A DNA stretch of 64,000 nucleotides from the NCBI GenBank assembly GCA_003024785.1, contig PUQB01000011.1, positions 682,001-746,000 on the forward strand. Direction: 5' to 3'. Shown here in pieces: positions 1 to 14,540 of the stretch (the stretch's first letter is position 1; every line of letters begins with the position of its first letter). This DNA is from Selaginella tamariscina. Its lineage: Eukaryota > Streptophyta > Lycopodiopsida > Selaginellales > Selaginellaceae. The translations under genes were made by a program, and so were the position numbers. The notes beneath the pieces are model-generated. The model did not search any database, had not been told where the DNA came from, and saw only the letters and a list, made by a program, of their open reading frames with translations.

Positions 1-1614
<1,614 letters not shown>

Positions 1615-1713
1615 TTCTGTGGACCACTGAATGAAATTGGGATTCTCTGTTTTAGGGTTGATCCTCTGTTTTAGGGTTTTAGGGTCTGCTCTGCTTTTAG
1701 GGTTCTTCTGAAA
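1615..1713. promoter_or_regulatory. Shared divergent promoter/5' UTRs of HAD pair with telobox-like motifs
   Basis: Only 99 bases separate the two start codons. The interval holds about four copies of TTTAGGGTT (reverse AAACCCTAA), a telobox-like motif known in plant promoters of housekeeping and translation genes. Both 5' UTRs must start inside or overlap this stretch, so the two genes are probably co-expressed. The regulatory role is inferred from the motif alone. Confidence 0.5.
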
Positions 1714-1810
1714 ATGGCGGAGGAAAAGCATCTTTACGCCTTGGATTTTGATGGAGTTCTATGTGATAGCTGTAATGAAGCTTCAATTGCTGGACTTGAG
1801 GTGCTAAATT

Positions 1811-1873
<63 letters not shown>

Positions 1874-2951
1874 GTATATGTGTGTGTGTTGTGTGTGTGT
1901 GTGTGTGATATGTTTTGTTAAGAAGAAGAATTTCTAGGCTGCGAAACAGAGATGGCAGATTTTTGAGCATCTGGATGCACAGGCAGAGAAATGGATTCTT
2001 GAACATATGCACATTGTAAGTATTACACACACATGTGTATGCAAATGTGGGTTTTTAGTTCCTCTGTGTGTGTGTGCGCGTGCATGCGTGTGACAAGGGG
2101 AAAATGTAATGCAGGTGAGGCCAGTGGTGGAAACCGGTGACGATTTTTTGCTGCTTGCTCGTGTTTTGTTGGGCATCAAGGAACCTGAACGACAATTAGC
2201 TGTAAGAAGCTTATTTTCCTTTTGATTTATGTACATATGTAGATGTGTATGTGTGTTGTTGCATCACATAATATAATCTATGTATTCACACACACGATAC
2301 ATGTATAACACACACTGTCTAAAAGGTGGCAAACGGGCTTACAATTGATGGGATTCTTGAAAGTTGGGAGACGCTTAAGCCCAGGATTCTACAAGAAATG
2401 CATGAATCAAGTACAGAAGAACTGGAGAACTTGTTAGGAACGGCCAGAGATGATTGGATATCTCGTGACCCACATGGATGGTTACAAGCTAACAGGTACA
2501 CATGTATAGTGTGTGTGTTTACATATAATATATGTATATGTATTCTTATTTGAGTTTTTTCCAGGTTTTATCCGGGAATATCCGATGCTTTGAAGTTTCG
2601 TTCGTCTACAGTTTTCATTGTCACAACAAAAGAGGTACGTTTTGTTATCGATGGACATCTGTCTTTCATTAGCACACAAGTTATGAGTTTAAACGTAATC
2701 ATATGATTGGAAGGTTTTTATTTAGGCACGATTTGTGGCTATGTCACTCAAGGAGCTGGCAGGAGTTGATTTCCCACTCGATCAAATATATGGTCTTGGA
2801 TCCGGGTACAAACATACTCATGCACATGCATACACTTATGTATGTATTGTGCGTATATATTCCTTACTTGTTGGGAAGTTGTTCAGGCCCAAAGTTGAAG
2901 TCCTGAAGAAGCTGCAAAGCAGGCCAGAACATCATGGAATGACTTTCCAGT

Positions 2952-3004
<53 letters not shown>

Positions 3005-3276
3005 GACACACACACACAACCATGATGTCTTCCTTGCAGTTTTGTGGAAGACAGGCTCTCAACACTCTGCAACGTGATTAAGCATCCTCAACTAAATAAT
3101 TGGAACCTATATCTTGGTAATAGTTGTTTATTACTACCTAGTTAATTACTAGACTAACTTGTATTAACTTAATAGCTAGCTGGGGATACAACACTCCCAG
3201 AGAACGGGAGGCCGCTGCTGATACAAAGCGTATCCAGGTTCTGGACTTGTCCGGCTTCTGTTCAAAGCTTCAGTAA
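1714..3276 (+). CDS. HAD-like hydrolase, right paralogue (complete, 9 exons)
   Basis: Predicted haloacid dehalogenase-like hydrolase of about 270 residues. Exons: 1714-1800, 1938-2015, 2115-2201, 2326-2495, 2565-2634, 2726-2805, 2887-2949, 3040-3116 and 3176-3276. They sum to 813 bases in one open frame ending at TAA. Motif I is DFDGVLCDS near residue 10. The middle has FYPGISDALKF and TVFIVTTKE (motif II-like Thr), followed by DQIYGLGSGPKVEVLKKL (motif III-like Lys) and FVEDRLSTL with a C-terminal WGYNTPRERE segment (motif IV region). The start is the first ATG after the shared promoter and gives MAEEKHLYALDFDGV. Introns 1, 4 and 7 carry TA, TG and CT microsatellites. No frame damage is seen, unlike the left copy. 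Enzyme class is confident; substrate is not known. Confidence 0.88.
1815..1910. repeat. (TA)n(TG)n microsatellite, intron 1 of right HAD gene
   Basis: About 60 bases of TA followed by TG repeats, directly after the exon 1 donor. Confidence 0.95.
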
Positions 3277-3540
3277 ATAGCAAGTCTTATGTGTACACAC
3301 GACAAAGGCCAAAGAATCTTGGACACGAAAGGAAACTGCTACAAGCTACGCAAATAATAATAATCTCCACAGGCAAGAATAACAGTTACTTTAGCAAGTT
3401 TAGTTATTTATAATAACGCGTCAATTGAGGTGTTTAAGATTTAAATTCTAGTTTAGCCCACCTTTGAGTAGAGGGGAAGCAAAATGTGTTAGTTAGTCGG
3501 TACAGAAACCGCATTTTATTATACAGGAATTGTCATAGAT

Positions 3541-4759
3541 ATGGTGACCTCTATAGAATTGGTCCTCCGTTCTAGTTTTATAGTTGGGATACACACAAGA
3601 CATGCGAATTACACAGGCTTTAGAAGAAGAACAAGAGTAGTCCAGTGCGTTTCAAAGAACGGTAACAGTAACAATGGGGATTCCAACAAGAAGTTTGGTA
3701 CACAGTCACCATATGGGAAATGGGAGATTGACACTCCGGTGCCGTGGGATCAGCTTCCCATAAACCAGTTTTATAATCTGCAGGAGTCCAAGTACTTTTC
3801 ATGGGCGATACAGAGTGTATGGGTGTATGGACTCAATCTTGGGACTGTCTGTACAGTGTTCAGTTTGCTATTGGGATGGCCTGTTGCTTCCCTGAGTATA
3901 AATCCTGATACAAATTTTGTCAAGTGTGGGATTGCTGCTCTAAGTGGTGGACTTACCATGGCGACTTTTGTGGCTCTGCACATGTATCTTGGATGGGCTC
4001 ATATCAGGGATCGTTTGTTGAGCGTCGCTGTGGAGTGTAAGTTTATTATTATTATTATATAAACGTGCATGTGGTTCATATTGATTTGAGTATGTGGTTC
4101 TTATGTTTTGTACGATGATTATAGTCATATTATATTTGTTATATATAATAGAATACAGTTAAGATTGTGTGTGTATACGTACTTACTCTGTTGTTGTATC
4201 CTCCTACAGATGAGGAGACTGGCTGGTATGATGGGCAGGTTAGTGTCTATCATCTATATTTTGGTTTTATTTTATATATTGCCTTGTTGCTTGTAGACGT
4301 GGGTAAAGCCTCCAGAAGTGCTTGCTCGAGATCGTCTAGTAGGTGCTTACACGGTACGCCTCTCTCTCTCTCTCTCTCGCATACACACACAACACACGTG
4401 TCTTCATGATTCTCTTAAGGTGCCTGCGCATTATATCAAAAGGAAAATATATACTAACACTATAGATTCTGATTTTATGCTGGTTGGTGTGTGTGTGTGT
4501 GCGTGCGTGCTTATGTGAAATAGTATTCCAGGTGAAGCCGGCTCTGAGCAGAGTAAAACTTACACTAATTGGATTGGCTATCTCTCTTGGAATATGCTTA
4601 ATGTTATTATTTGTTATTCCGGATAACCAGAAACAGCAAACTCAGGATCAAGCGACAGCAAGCTCAAGCTCTATTAAGAACTACAGTGAAGAATCCGCCA
4701 GATTCTACGAACCAGATGTATTCTCATACTGCACACCACAACCAACGGTAGTCAGTTAG
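3541..4759 (+). CDS. CGLD27: CGLD27 / DUF1230 (Ycf36 family) plastid membrane protein
   Basis: Conserved-in-green-lineage protein of the DUF1230/Ycf36 family, chloroplast-located and linked in algae and Arabidopsis to iron homeostasis and photosynthetic function. Exons 3541-4036, 4210-4238, 4297-4353 and 4532-4759 sum to 810 bases (269 residues), all with GT/AG borders. The signature region is spliced together: YEETGWYDGQ from exon 2, then TWVKPPEVLARDRLVGAYT from exon 3. Before it is a probable transit peptide (residues 1-45), PVPWDQLPINQF and two hydrophobic helices (about residues 98-118 and 128-150); after it a third helix near LTLIGLAISLGICLMLL. MAX2 follows on the same strand 325 bases downstream, too far and too unrelated to imply a joint transcript. 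No frame damage. Confidence 0.9.
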
Positions 4760-5083
4760 TATTTAAGTAAATGAATATATTTGTTGTCTTTACTTGGTAT
4801 TTAAATACCACACACACAGGTGTGCTTGACTTCTCACAGAAACACACACGCATGCACACGCTCTTATACATACATATGGGGTGTGTGTAACATGCAGTTG
4901 AATTAAATCCAGCTAAAGATGTATTTATTATCCTCAAAGTGGGTGGTATTGAAGTGCAAGCGCGTGCAGGGCCGTGTGGTGAGTGAGAGAGAGATTTCGA
5001 AGTCCCGTCAGGTACCGAGAAGAAGAAATCCAAGATGGCTTGGTAGAATTTCCCCCACAATTCCCACATGGACATCCGGGAGA

Positions 5084-7112
5084 ATGAGAATGATCACACT
5101 GAGCTCTCCTTACAATTGGGACGATGATGAACAGAGATGCTACAAGAGGCAGAGGTTCGGTGAAGAATGCCAGAAGGGAACTCAGATATCCGACTTACCC
5201 GGTCCGATAATGTGCACCATACTCGGCCTCGTGTCCGATGTCCGCACCAGGAACTGCCTCTCACTCGTCTCCCATGAATGGTACCATATGGAACGTGCAA
5301 CACGGGAGCGTCTCTCCCTGCGTGGGAACACATCCGATCTCCACATGCTACCCTCCACTTTCCAGTCCGTGCGGTGCCTCGATCTATCCAACTGTTCGCC
5401 GTGGGGAACGACCGTGTACCAGTCACACGCAGCGGTATTCAGCCAGCTAACTGCACAGTGGCTCCGTCAAGCGTTTCCCTCTGTAATCGACCTGACTGTG
5501 TACGTCCGTGACACAGTCGACATCCAGATGATCGTAGAGTCGTGGCCGGACCTCCAGTCTCTCACGCTTGTCCGCTGGCATCAACGTCCAGTTACATCGG
5601 ATGATGACCCAGAAGCGGAACTGTCCATTCTACTAAACAGAAGCTCGTCCTTGGTAAGGCTGGATCTGTCTCGGTTCTACTGCTGGACCGAGGATGTGAT
5701 CCCGGCAATTGAGTCCGGCAGGTGGAGCTCCAGTCTGCGCGTTCTCAACTTACTCAAGCCTTCTCCTGAGGGGCTCAAATCTCAGGACCTGATAAGTGTT
5801 CTTTCATCGTGTAGGCAGCTAGAGGAGCTCTATGCACTCTGTGAGTTTGATCCACGGTTCCCGGACTGCATTGACGACGACTGTCTTGTGGGGTGGTGCG
5901 GTAACATAACCGTCTTGCACCTGGTTGATTCATCTCAGTTCTCCTCGAGGCAGCTGGCTGAGGGAGACGGGCTTCTCGATGCAAACATCACGGCTAAGGG
6001 ACTTGAAACAGTTTTCCAGTCCCTTCCCCGACTGAAGGACTTAGCACTTCTCCTCGGACAAAACGTGAGGGACTCGGCACCTGCGTTCGATTCACTTGCA
6101 AGAAACTGTACGGGTATCTGCAGTGTGAGGCTGAGCCACTTCCATGGGCTCTCTAACGGCCCCCAGCTGGACGGTATTGCAAAATGTGCCGGTCTAAGGG
6201 AGCTCTTCATCAAGTCCTGTGAGGATCTCTCCGACGACGGACTGAGGCTCGTTTCAATGGGTTGCTCACGACTTGCAAAGCTCGGACTCCAGGGGTGTCC
6301 TCTCGTGTCTGAGGTTGGCATCTCCGACTGTGTCACCATCCTTCGACGGAGTCTAGTGCATGTCGAGATCGGGTCTTGTGAGTTGCTCTCCTCGACCGCT
6401 AGCGTGTTACGGAGTCTTTTCCCACTCAGGAACAGCATTCGCCACCTGAGGCTAGACTGTAAGTGGAACTCAGTAGAAAGAAACGGATGACTTCGGTCCC
6501 ATTTTCGTGGGATCTGCTAGAGGACCTCTCTCTCTGGGTTGCAGCAGGTGAGCTGATAAGCCCGTTCTTCAGGTTTGGTCTCTTTGAGTCATGCCCAGCC
6601 TTGAGACGTCTCGAAGTACAAGTGGAGGGGACTCCCGGTTGTTCCCGAAGCCGCAGGCACGAGAGTTCGGACTCAGCCATTTCGCGAGGTTCGGTTCCAT
6701 TACCAGTCTGAAACTGGACCTGAGCGAGGTGGTGGGATATGCCTTCAGTGCACCGGGTGGGAACAGGGACTTGAGTATATGGGAAAGGTTTTATTTACAG
6801 GGAATACAGCACTTGCGTGGATTGGAAGAGTTCGACTACTTCCCGCCCTCAGACAGAGATGTTAACTACCGGGGAATGACTTTACCAGGTGCCGGGTTGA
6901 TCTCTCTGTGTACCGGGCTGCGGAAGTTGTTCATACACGGCACCACTTACGAGCACTTGTCCATGATGCTGCTTAAGATCCCCAACTTACGGGATTTTCA
7001 GCTCCGTGCGGATTACTTTCCGACTCCGGATATGGAGACGTGCACTGAAATGCGGGCTGAGTCGTGTCGACGGTTTGAGAACCTGCTTGCAAACCGTGGG
7101 TTTCCAGACTGA
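5084..7112 (+). CDS. MAX2: MAX2/D3 F-box leucine-rich-repeat protein (two single-base frame breaks)
   Basis: Orthologue of MAX2/D3, the F-box/LRR subunit of the SCF ubiquitin ligase acting downstream of the D14/KAI2 receptors for strigolactones and karrikins, in the nucleus. The F-box is near residues 33-75 (ISDLPGPIMCTILGLVSD, then RNCLSLVSHEWYHMER). MAX2-type LRR landmarks follow: LDLSNCSPWG, LRQAFPSVIDLTVYVRD, LVRWHQRP and LGQNVRDSAPAF. The C-terminal part has SAPGGNRDLSIWERFYLQG, LRKLFIHGTTYEHL and EMRAES. It is intronless like other MAX2 genes, and its length corrected for two missing bases (about 676 residues) fits the family. The frame breaks near 6480 (run of A) and near 6633 (GGGG) each look like loss of one base, and homology continues across both. 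Consensus error is favoured over pseudogene. The start is the MRM at 5084; an in-frame ATG at 4919 would add 55 residues not typical of the family. Confidence 0.93.
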
Positions 7113-7442
7113 TTGTTAATAGTTTTACTCGTGGTGTGGTTTGATTCTTTGTAAATACATTCAAGTTGGTAGTGCATATATAGATATATACAACACATAC
7201 AGACATACATGTGTGTGTTGGATCTATCCATATATGAAATAGGAAACGGTCGAACCTGCGTCTGTAGATTGATTCGATATTTAATGAAAGGTGGCAGCTG
7301 TGAAAGCAAAGTGTTTACAGGCCAGCCATGACAAAAGTATCTCATTTTGTCAAAAGCTAAATAACAGTGCAAGATGGTGACTGCTTATTAGCACACTCAC
7401 ACACACGTACACGCACAAGGGGATCAATACGTACAATTTACC

Positions 7443-9726
7443 TCATTCGGAAGCTCGGTCACTTAGAAAGAAATCGAGGTAGCTCCAGCCAGGTCTCTTT
7501 CTCACGCCTCTCTCGCTCATCAACCTCCTCACTTCTGCAGCTCCATCCCAATCCCCAGCAACCGCGTGTGTGTTTGATAACAAAAGGTACGCAGATGCAT
7601 TCTCTGGTTCGTGCTCAAAAACACGCTCTGCTACGTAGGCTCCTCGTTTCGTGTCACCAACGCTCCTGTCATGCATTGTGTGTGTTAGTACGCAAGTGCG
7701 TGTGCGTGTGTGTGTACCTGCAAGCACTCAACAGAATCATCCATGCAACAACGTCAGGCTCGAAAGGCATCATAACAACCAACTCGTGTGCACTACGCAC
7801 TTGACCGGCTCTCCCCAAAAGCCCAATCATACAGAGATACTGGTCCAGAGTCTCCCTGATATCATAGTCGGACTTCCCCGAGACAAAATACTTCCACCCG
7901 TGAGCAAGCATTCCCCCATGACTACACGCACACAACACACTCACAAGCGTAATATAGTCAGGACTTAAACCTTCCAAGTTTAAGCTCTCAAACAGCTCAA
8001 TAGCAGCATTAACATAACCATTCTGTGCATAAGCTACAATCATGCAAGTCCACGAACCGATATCGATTCCCGGTATATTACTCAGCATTTTCCTCGCCTC
8101 ATCAAGCAGCCCACATTTTCCATACATGTTTATCAGAGAAGTACCTAAGCAAGCATCGTTATACCCTGTTTCGATGATGCAAGTGTGTATTAACTTAGAC
8201 TCTTTCGCAATAGCCATGCTGGAACATGCTTGTAAAACACTTGTGTATGTAACCCTGTCAGGTCTGTGTCCCTCTAAGTCCATAAACCGAAACAGACTAA
8301 GTGCAAGCTGACAATGTGAGTTATCACTAAGAGCTCTAATAAAAGCCGTCCAGAGAACAGTATCCTGCTCTGGAGTCTGATCGAAAATCCATTTCGCGTC
8401 CTGCACATTCCCATTCTGAGCATAACTTACGACCATGGTCGTCCATGCGATCAGGTTCCGTTGTGGAATTCTCTCAAACAAGACACGCACTTCCTCGGTG
8501 CATCCGTTCTCTGAGTAAACACTCATCATTGCGTTCCAAGAGACGATACTAGGACTTGGTATCATTTTAAATGTTTCCCAGGCGGCGTACAGCTTACCGG
8601 CACGACCGTAAACAGTAAGCATTGCAGTACAAGATATCACATCACGTTCGTGCATAGAACGGAACAACGTTTCGGCGTCCCAGACTTCCCCAGACTGCGA
8701 ATACCCCTGCAACATGATGTTGAATGAAACAAGGTTCCTCATGGGCATTTTCTCAAAGGTTTGTTGTGCGTCTTCGAGCTCAGAGTTCTGTGTAAACATC
8801 TCTACTAGTGTATTCCAGGACATGACGTCTCTGTTAGTCATACTCTCAAACACATTTCTGCCTTTCTGGAGAGCTCCTTGTTGCGCAAAGGATTGAATCA
8901 TCACCGTGGATGAGGCAACGTTTCTCTCCGGCATCTCATCATACACAGCTTCCGCAAGCTCATATCCACCCGATTGAACGCAAGCAGATAACAACGCAAT
9001 GAATGAAGCTCTGTCCCACTCTGGCATCCTGTGAAATGTATCTTTAATATCCTCTACACTCCGCGACCGCACCTGCATTACAGCGTTCCATGAAATCAAG
9101 TCCCTCTCTGGTGCATTTTGAAAGAACTCATCGGCTTCATAGAGCTCCCCGTGCTGCACATATCCTTGCAGTATTGAATTACAAGTAACTAGATTCCAGC
9201 AGCACATTTTATCAAACATCTCTCGAGCCAAGGACAAATGCCCATTCTGGGCATTTGCTGTAACCAACGCATTCCAAGGGATTAAGTTCCTCTCCGGCAT
9301 CTCCTTGAAGGTTCGACTCGCGTGGTTCATATGAGCGGCCTGGGCATACACACTAATCATACTAGTCCACGAAACCATGTCCCTTTGAGGCATCATCTCG
9401 AAGATAAGCCTCGCGTTTTGGATATGCCCGTTCTGGGCATATGCTGCAAGCAAGATGGTCCACGAGAAAACGTTCTTCCTTGAGATTGCGGAGAACACCA
9501 AGTTGGAGTCGTGGAGAGAGCCACACATTGCGTACATTCTGACCAGGAGGTTGCCAAGAACAGCGGATTGATCGTGCCCAGTTGCTGCTGCCTGTGCATG
9601 CAATCTCCTGCCTTGTGTGAGATCTCTTGAATTGCCACATTGCCGGATTGAAGACAGCAATTCGGAACAACAACGTGAAGAGAATCGCACATTGTTTGGT
9701 TTTATGTGGTATAACCTCTTGAGCAT
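7443..9726 (-). CDS. PLS-class pentatricopeptide repeat protein, E-type
   Basis: Predicted organelle RNA-binding PPR protein of about 743 residues, encoded by exons 7718-9726 and 7443-7665 with a 52-base intron full of CA repeats. The joined frame is open throughout. More than fifteen ~31-residue repeats are visible, with PLS/SS spacing and signatures such as NVFSWTILLAAYAQNGHIQN, RDMVSWTSMISVYAQ and RNLVSFNIMLQGYSQSG. The small second exon supplies the E motif (EPENASAYLLLSNTHAVAGD) and the start of an E+-like segment (RGVRKRPGWSYLDF), then stops. There is no DYW deaminase domain, so if it edits RNA it would need a partner. Convergent with MAX2. The start MLKRLYHIKPNN could begin a short organelle-targeting peptide. 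The RNA target is unknown. Confidence 0.92.
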
Positions 9727-9760
9727 CCAGCATTTCCTGATTATTCATGTGTTACGTGTT

Positions 9761-10017
9761 AAATATATGGTTTTTAAAATATTTATAAATTTATATAAAA
9801 TATATATTACAATATTCTACAGTTATATCAATTAATGTAAATATTTATATGATATTTAATTCCATAGTAAAAACGATCTTGTGTGTATGAAATATATGGT
9901 TTTAAAATATTTATAAATTTATATAAAATATATATTACAATATTCTACAGTTATATCGATTAATGTAAATATTTATATGATATTTAATTCCATAGTAAAA
10001 ACGATCTTGTGTGTATG
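9761..10017. repeat. Tandem duplication of an AT-rich ~128-base unit
   Basis: Two almost identical copies, 9761-9889 and 9890-10017. Each starts aaatatatggttttaaaat and ends cgatcttgtgtgtatg. They differ by one T in a homopolymer and one A/G change, so the duplication is recent. It lies just upstream of the PPR gene start on the minus strand. Confidence 0.9.
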
Positions 10018-10594
10018 CTTATTGTATACAGTATGAAATAACTAAAATATGAAGAAACCATGTATGATAGGTGGAATGATTTTGAGAGTTTATTGTTTAA
10101 CTATAATAGTAGTTTAATTAATTATTTAGTTAAGTAAATAGTTTAATTAATTATTAAACTGATGAATTTATATTTGCAGTTTGTTAGTTGAAACGGATTT
10201 GGCGATCTTTGCTCAGTGAAGGATCCACCTTCATTCCAAACTCCTTTAAATAAAAAATTAATTTTTATTAAATTAACATTTAATTAAATTAGTTAAGCAT
10301 CACTCGTCAACTCTGTTGTACACATATAAAAGTTTAAATTACACTTTATATTTTGTTTAAATATGGTGGTGCCCTAAGTACAGTGAAGATGAGATATTGT
10401 GATAATACACAAGGACAATATATGTGTGCATGTGATACACACACGTTAGAGATTAATTATGATAATTATGTGTATGATATATTAAAATTTAAAGGCACAT
10501 CTGACTACATTGGGCGGAATTAGAAACCGCCATATTTGGGCGGCACCTTCAAATTAGTAAATAATTGGGGAGGGGGGCGGTATTATGCATTCTA
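10018..10594. other. AT-rich spacer, no gene seen
   Basis: Low-complexity AT-rich DNA with short TTTAATTAAAT-like runs and a TGGGCGG patch near 10510-10580. No open frame or splice-bounded exon is recognised. Confidence 0.6.
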
Positions 10595-12375
10595 GTTAAG
10601 CTTATTCTACATATTTATAACTTTGTTTAACTTGTTTAGTTATGGAAAACAGATGTTTTTTTGATCTATGGTGTATTGTTTAATTTTAAAGAATTTATAA
10701 TTTACAAAAGAAATTTGAATTTGAGTAAAGATGTTGAATCCGGAGTTAATACAGTACCGAACACCAACATGTGAATAGAAGTCTTGGGAGAGAAACATGT
10801 TAATTAAGCACTTTTTAATTGGTTTAAAACTTTTAAGTGTACAAGAGTTTTATGAATTGAACAGAGTTAACATTTTAAAGACTAAGTTAGACCAATTAAA
10901 AACGGTCGCAACAATTTTGAAGGTTCTTTAAGTAATGTTGTACACTTTTAATTTTAATTAAATTTGGATCAAATTTGTTTTTTCATATTAACGATGATAC
11001 TTTACGAGTGCAGATGGTGCGTCTTTCCTCTCAGACGAAGAGAGTGAAAAAATGAGAAAAATTAAAAAATTAAAAAAATTCAAATTTAAGAAGTGCGGAT
11101 GATGCGTTTTTCTTCATACGAAGAGAATGAAAGAATAAGAAAAATTAAAAAATTAAAACAATCCAAATTTAAAGAGTTTCTTCAAGATTTCAAAGTTAAT
11201 ATTCTTATTATAGGTTAAGATGATTATCCTACATATTTTGCATTGCCTTTACTTTACACTACAATTTCTCTTCTATTTCACTTATTTACTTAGTGTTTTT
11301 CCAATTCGTGTGTCTCATGCATTTTCTACATTACTTTATGTCACTTGTCTTTGCAAAAATCCTGTTTTTATTCCTTTCAAGTTCTGTTTAAAAGAAACTT
11401 CTTTATCTCCTTTCCACATTCCAAGTCCTGTTTAATTTTCTTTTTTTTTTTTTTTATTACAGTTGGCCTACTAGCAACGAGACTTGAGTATAAGGCCATG
11501 GTAAAGGTTTATTTTTCTTAATCAATGATTTAAAATGCGTAAATATTGTACATTTTTCTTCTTATGCATTGGAAGAGACTTTAAAAAGTGGAATGAGCAG
11601 AAAGACAGCTATATATTTGGGTGTCTCAGTTGTGTTCAATTCAATATCAATCTTAGCAACTAATCTGATGGGTTTCTCGATCGTTCTGCTTTAGTTAATA
11701 GCAAGATAGCACAAAGAAAGACAGAAGAGAATGCAGAACTAAAGTCAAGTGTTATTGAGGTGGCTGAGAGGTAGGTCTAACTTGTCCAACCTGAGAATGA
11801 AGATTGCAGAAGCAGGCACCTCGATGATTAAATCTCTAGTCACTGCATTATCTTGGACATGCAAAACATATGTTAATATTGTTCAAAGCCATAGAGCCAG
11901 CAATAACAGTGACCGGGAGTCTAAGTATTAAATATTTAAGAAACCAATTGTTTTCTGACTGCAAATGAGTGTTGTAGTGACACGTTGCAATAACACGTTG
12001 CAACCGTGATATCTTGGTTACGATGATATCACCGCGGTCACCAAGATCATCCTTCAGCTCCAAAACAAGGTGATTTTGTCTTGCTCATGCTGGTGATCTT
12101 AAGTTGTGTGTTATTATTCAGGGATTGGAGTTTTTTAGGAGTTGAAAATCCGAATGAAGTCGTAGCCAGTGTAGCTTAGTGCATTGAGTTACCCCATGAT
12201 AAGGAGCTGGTCTCCAAGCAGCTTTACAATCTTGTCAAATCATGAAACTCGCGGTGAGTTCTCACACCTAAACTATACAGGTCTTGATTGCCATGCTCAA
12301 GTCAGGAACACCTGGTGATAAGATCAATGCAGCCGTTAGGATCCACCTTCATTCCAAACTTGGCAGACCCCTATG
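10595..12375 (+). repeat. Segmental repeat, copy 1 (spacer plus ARM-like gene relic)
   Basis: Copy 1 of a block found three times. It starts near agcttattctacat and continues through an AT-rich spacer (landmarks gatctatggtgtatt near 10662 and gtgcagatggtgcgtcttt near 11011). From about 11540 to 12375 it contains a decayed coding region. The same sequence recurs at 14545-15735 (plus) and inverted at about 20870-22130. The relic has no intact frame here; the best-preserved version is copy 3. Parent gene not identified. Confidence 0.75.
11540..12375 (+). pseudogene. ARM-repeat-like gene relic, copy 1
   Basis: Fragments align with copy 3 (minus strand, about 20870-21680), where longer stretches stay open, for example FNLSNLRTKVAGACASII and AKINAAATLGVLCEEG. 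The last resembles the end of an armadillo-type repeat. In copy 1 the reading frame is interrupted by many stops and indels. The original gene is not recognised and no function is proposed. Confidence 0.45.
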
Positions 12376-12518
12376 AGACCTCTGTTGTTAACTGGAATGT
12401 TACATATAAAAGTTTAATAACATTTATAAAATGAATTGCCTCTAGGGTTTGCATATAATCCCTAACCCTAATCAAAACATAATTTTAGTGGAACCCTAAT
12501 TGGAACCACAGGTTGTTG

Positions 12519-13144
12519 ATGGGGGCAATCTACTTCTACCGGAGTTCTGATCCGGAGTACGGATACATGTCAAATTTCTACCGTTCCCCTGTGCAGATCG
12601 ACGGTAAGGTATGGCCAACAACGGAGCATTACTTCCACGGTATGAAATTTAGTGAAAAAACGCTGAAAGAATCCGTCTCTGTGCAACTCCAGGTACAAAC
12701 ACTATTGTGTGTAACATGTAACACACACTGTAAAGTGTATGCATAGTGACACATGGTGCTGACTTGGCTTCCATGTGTCATTGTATAATTTTATATTATA
12801 TAAAAAATGTTTATAGCCTATACACATGTTAATTATGTCCAGGAGAAGCTAAAGTATGGGGTCGAAAGCTACCGCTCAGGCCGGATTGGGAGTTTGTGAA
12901 GGACGATGTGATGAGGAAAGCACTTAAGGCCAAGTTTGAGCAGCACCCTGACCTGTGGCAAAGGCTTGCTGCAACAAAGGAAAGGGAGCTTGTTGAGCAC
13001 ACGTGGAACGATACGTATTGGGCGGACGGCGGAGACGGGCGGGGGAAGAACATGCTTGGTAAACTCCTTGTTGAGCTTCGTGATTCCAGGCTGCCTGCTA
13101 CTGTTACCGGCGTCACCAATGCTGTGAGAAGACTAAAGAAGTGA
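12519..13144 (+). CDS. NADAR-domain protein, copy A (one-base frame break)
   Basis: Standalone NADAR (YbiA-like, COG3236/DUF1768) protein, a family with N-glycosidase activity on ADP-ribose or riboflavin-pathway intermediates. In seed plants the domain is known fused to the riboflavin reductase PYRR. Exons 12519-12692 and 12843-13144. Key segments: IYFYRSSDPEYGYMSNFYRS, WPTTEHYFHGMKF and, in exon 2, EAKVWGRKLPLRPDWEFVK and HTWNDTYWADGGDGRGKNML. Compared with copy B, exon 1 has lost one base in the run at 12653-12660, which turns FSEENAERIRHCATPG into a wrong frame. With that base the gene would encode about 158 residues. The start is ATG at 12519. It is convergent with a GGPP synthase copy, as in copy B. 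Confidence 0.8.
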
Positions 13145-13439
13145 TGCAAGCTGATGTATTGAAGAATATAGAACAAGGTTCTGTATTTTGTGTGTGTGTG
13201 TGCATGCGTAAGAGGGAGAGAGTCATTGGTTAACGTCTGTAGACGTAAGTGCATGAATTTATCTAAAATACCTTACATAAACACACACTATGAACTATAT
13301 ATACATAGTCAAAACACAGACACACGCGCGCACACACACTTAATTGGGGATACCGGGAATGGGAAATCATCGAGATATTGTTGTCATATTTCGTATAGAA
13401 TGTGAAGAAACCCTGATATATACCTGTGTTTGTTACATC

Positions 13440-14100
<661 letters not shown>

Positions 14101-14204
14101 GTTTAATGACAAGGTTAGGGTTAGGTAAACAAAAGAACCTAGGGTTAAATTAAAAATACCCATAACAACGTTTTCAACGTAACCCACTGCAGCGTCTTCA
14201 TCGG

Positions 14205-14540
14205 ACTCAATCACTCTAGCGTCCCCATCGGCTACATCCACCCTTGGAATGGCCTACTCCGTGTCCTTATTGGCATCATCCTCCGGAACAACAGCAATTA
14301 CTTTTGATGTTAAGGAGATGGTACTATTACCCGTACTTATATGTACATGCTTCTCTAGTATACTATGTGTCACCATATTGAGAGTTTGCCCGCTTACTGT
14401 CATTCAGACAAGTTTGACAAACCTATGAAACTGTAACACAAGCTTCATAATTTGTGTATGCTCTAGCTTCGTGACCTCTAGGTTGTTCCTGAGTTTGTTT
14501 GATTTGAAGAGGTTGCAGAGCTAGAGTATACAAAGGTAGC
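14205..14540 (+). repeat. Repeat module with hairpin at its end
   Basis: About 14210-14370 (gtccccatcggctacatcc onwards) matches 22370-22530 in inverted orientation. It is followed at about 14452-14530 by an imperfect inverted repeat (TGTATGCTCTAGCT paired with AGCTAGAGTATACA). The equivalent hairpin in the inverted copy, at 22193-22247, has tighter arms. This module joins the GGPPS remnants to the spacer/ARM relic blocks and may mark the edge of the mobile or duplicating unit. Confidence 0.6.

Noticed and set aside
6460-6660. Programmed frameshifting or small introns in MAX2
   Set aside because: The two steps lie at ordinary A and G runs, no GT/AG pair restores the frame without losing conserved residues, and the same kind of one-base step occurs in unrelated genes.
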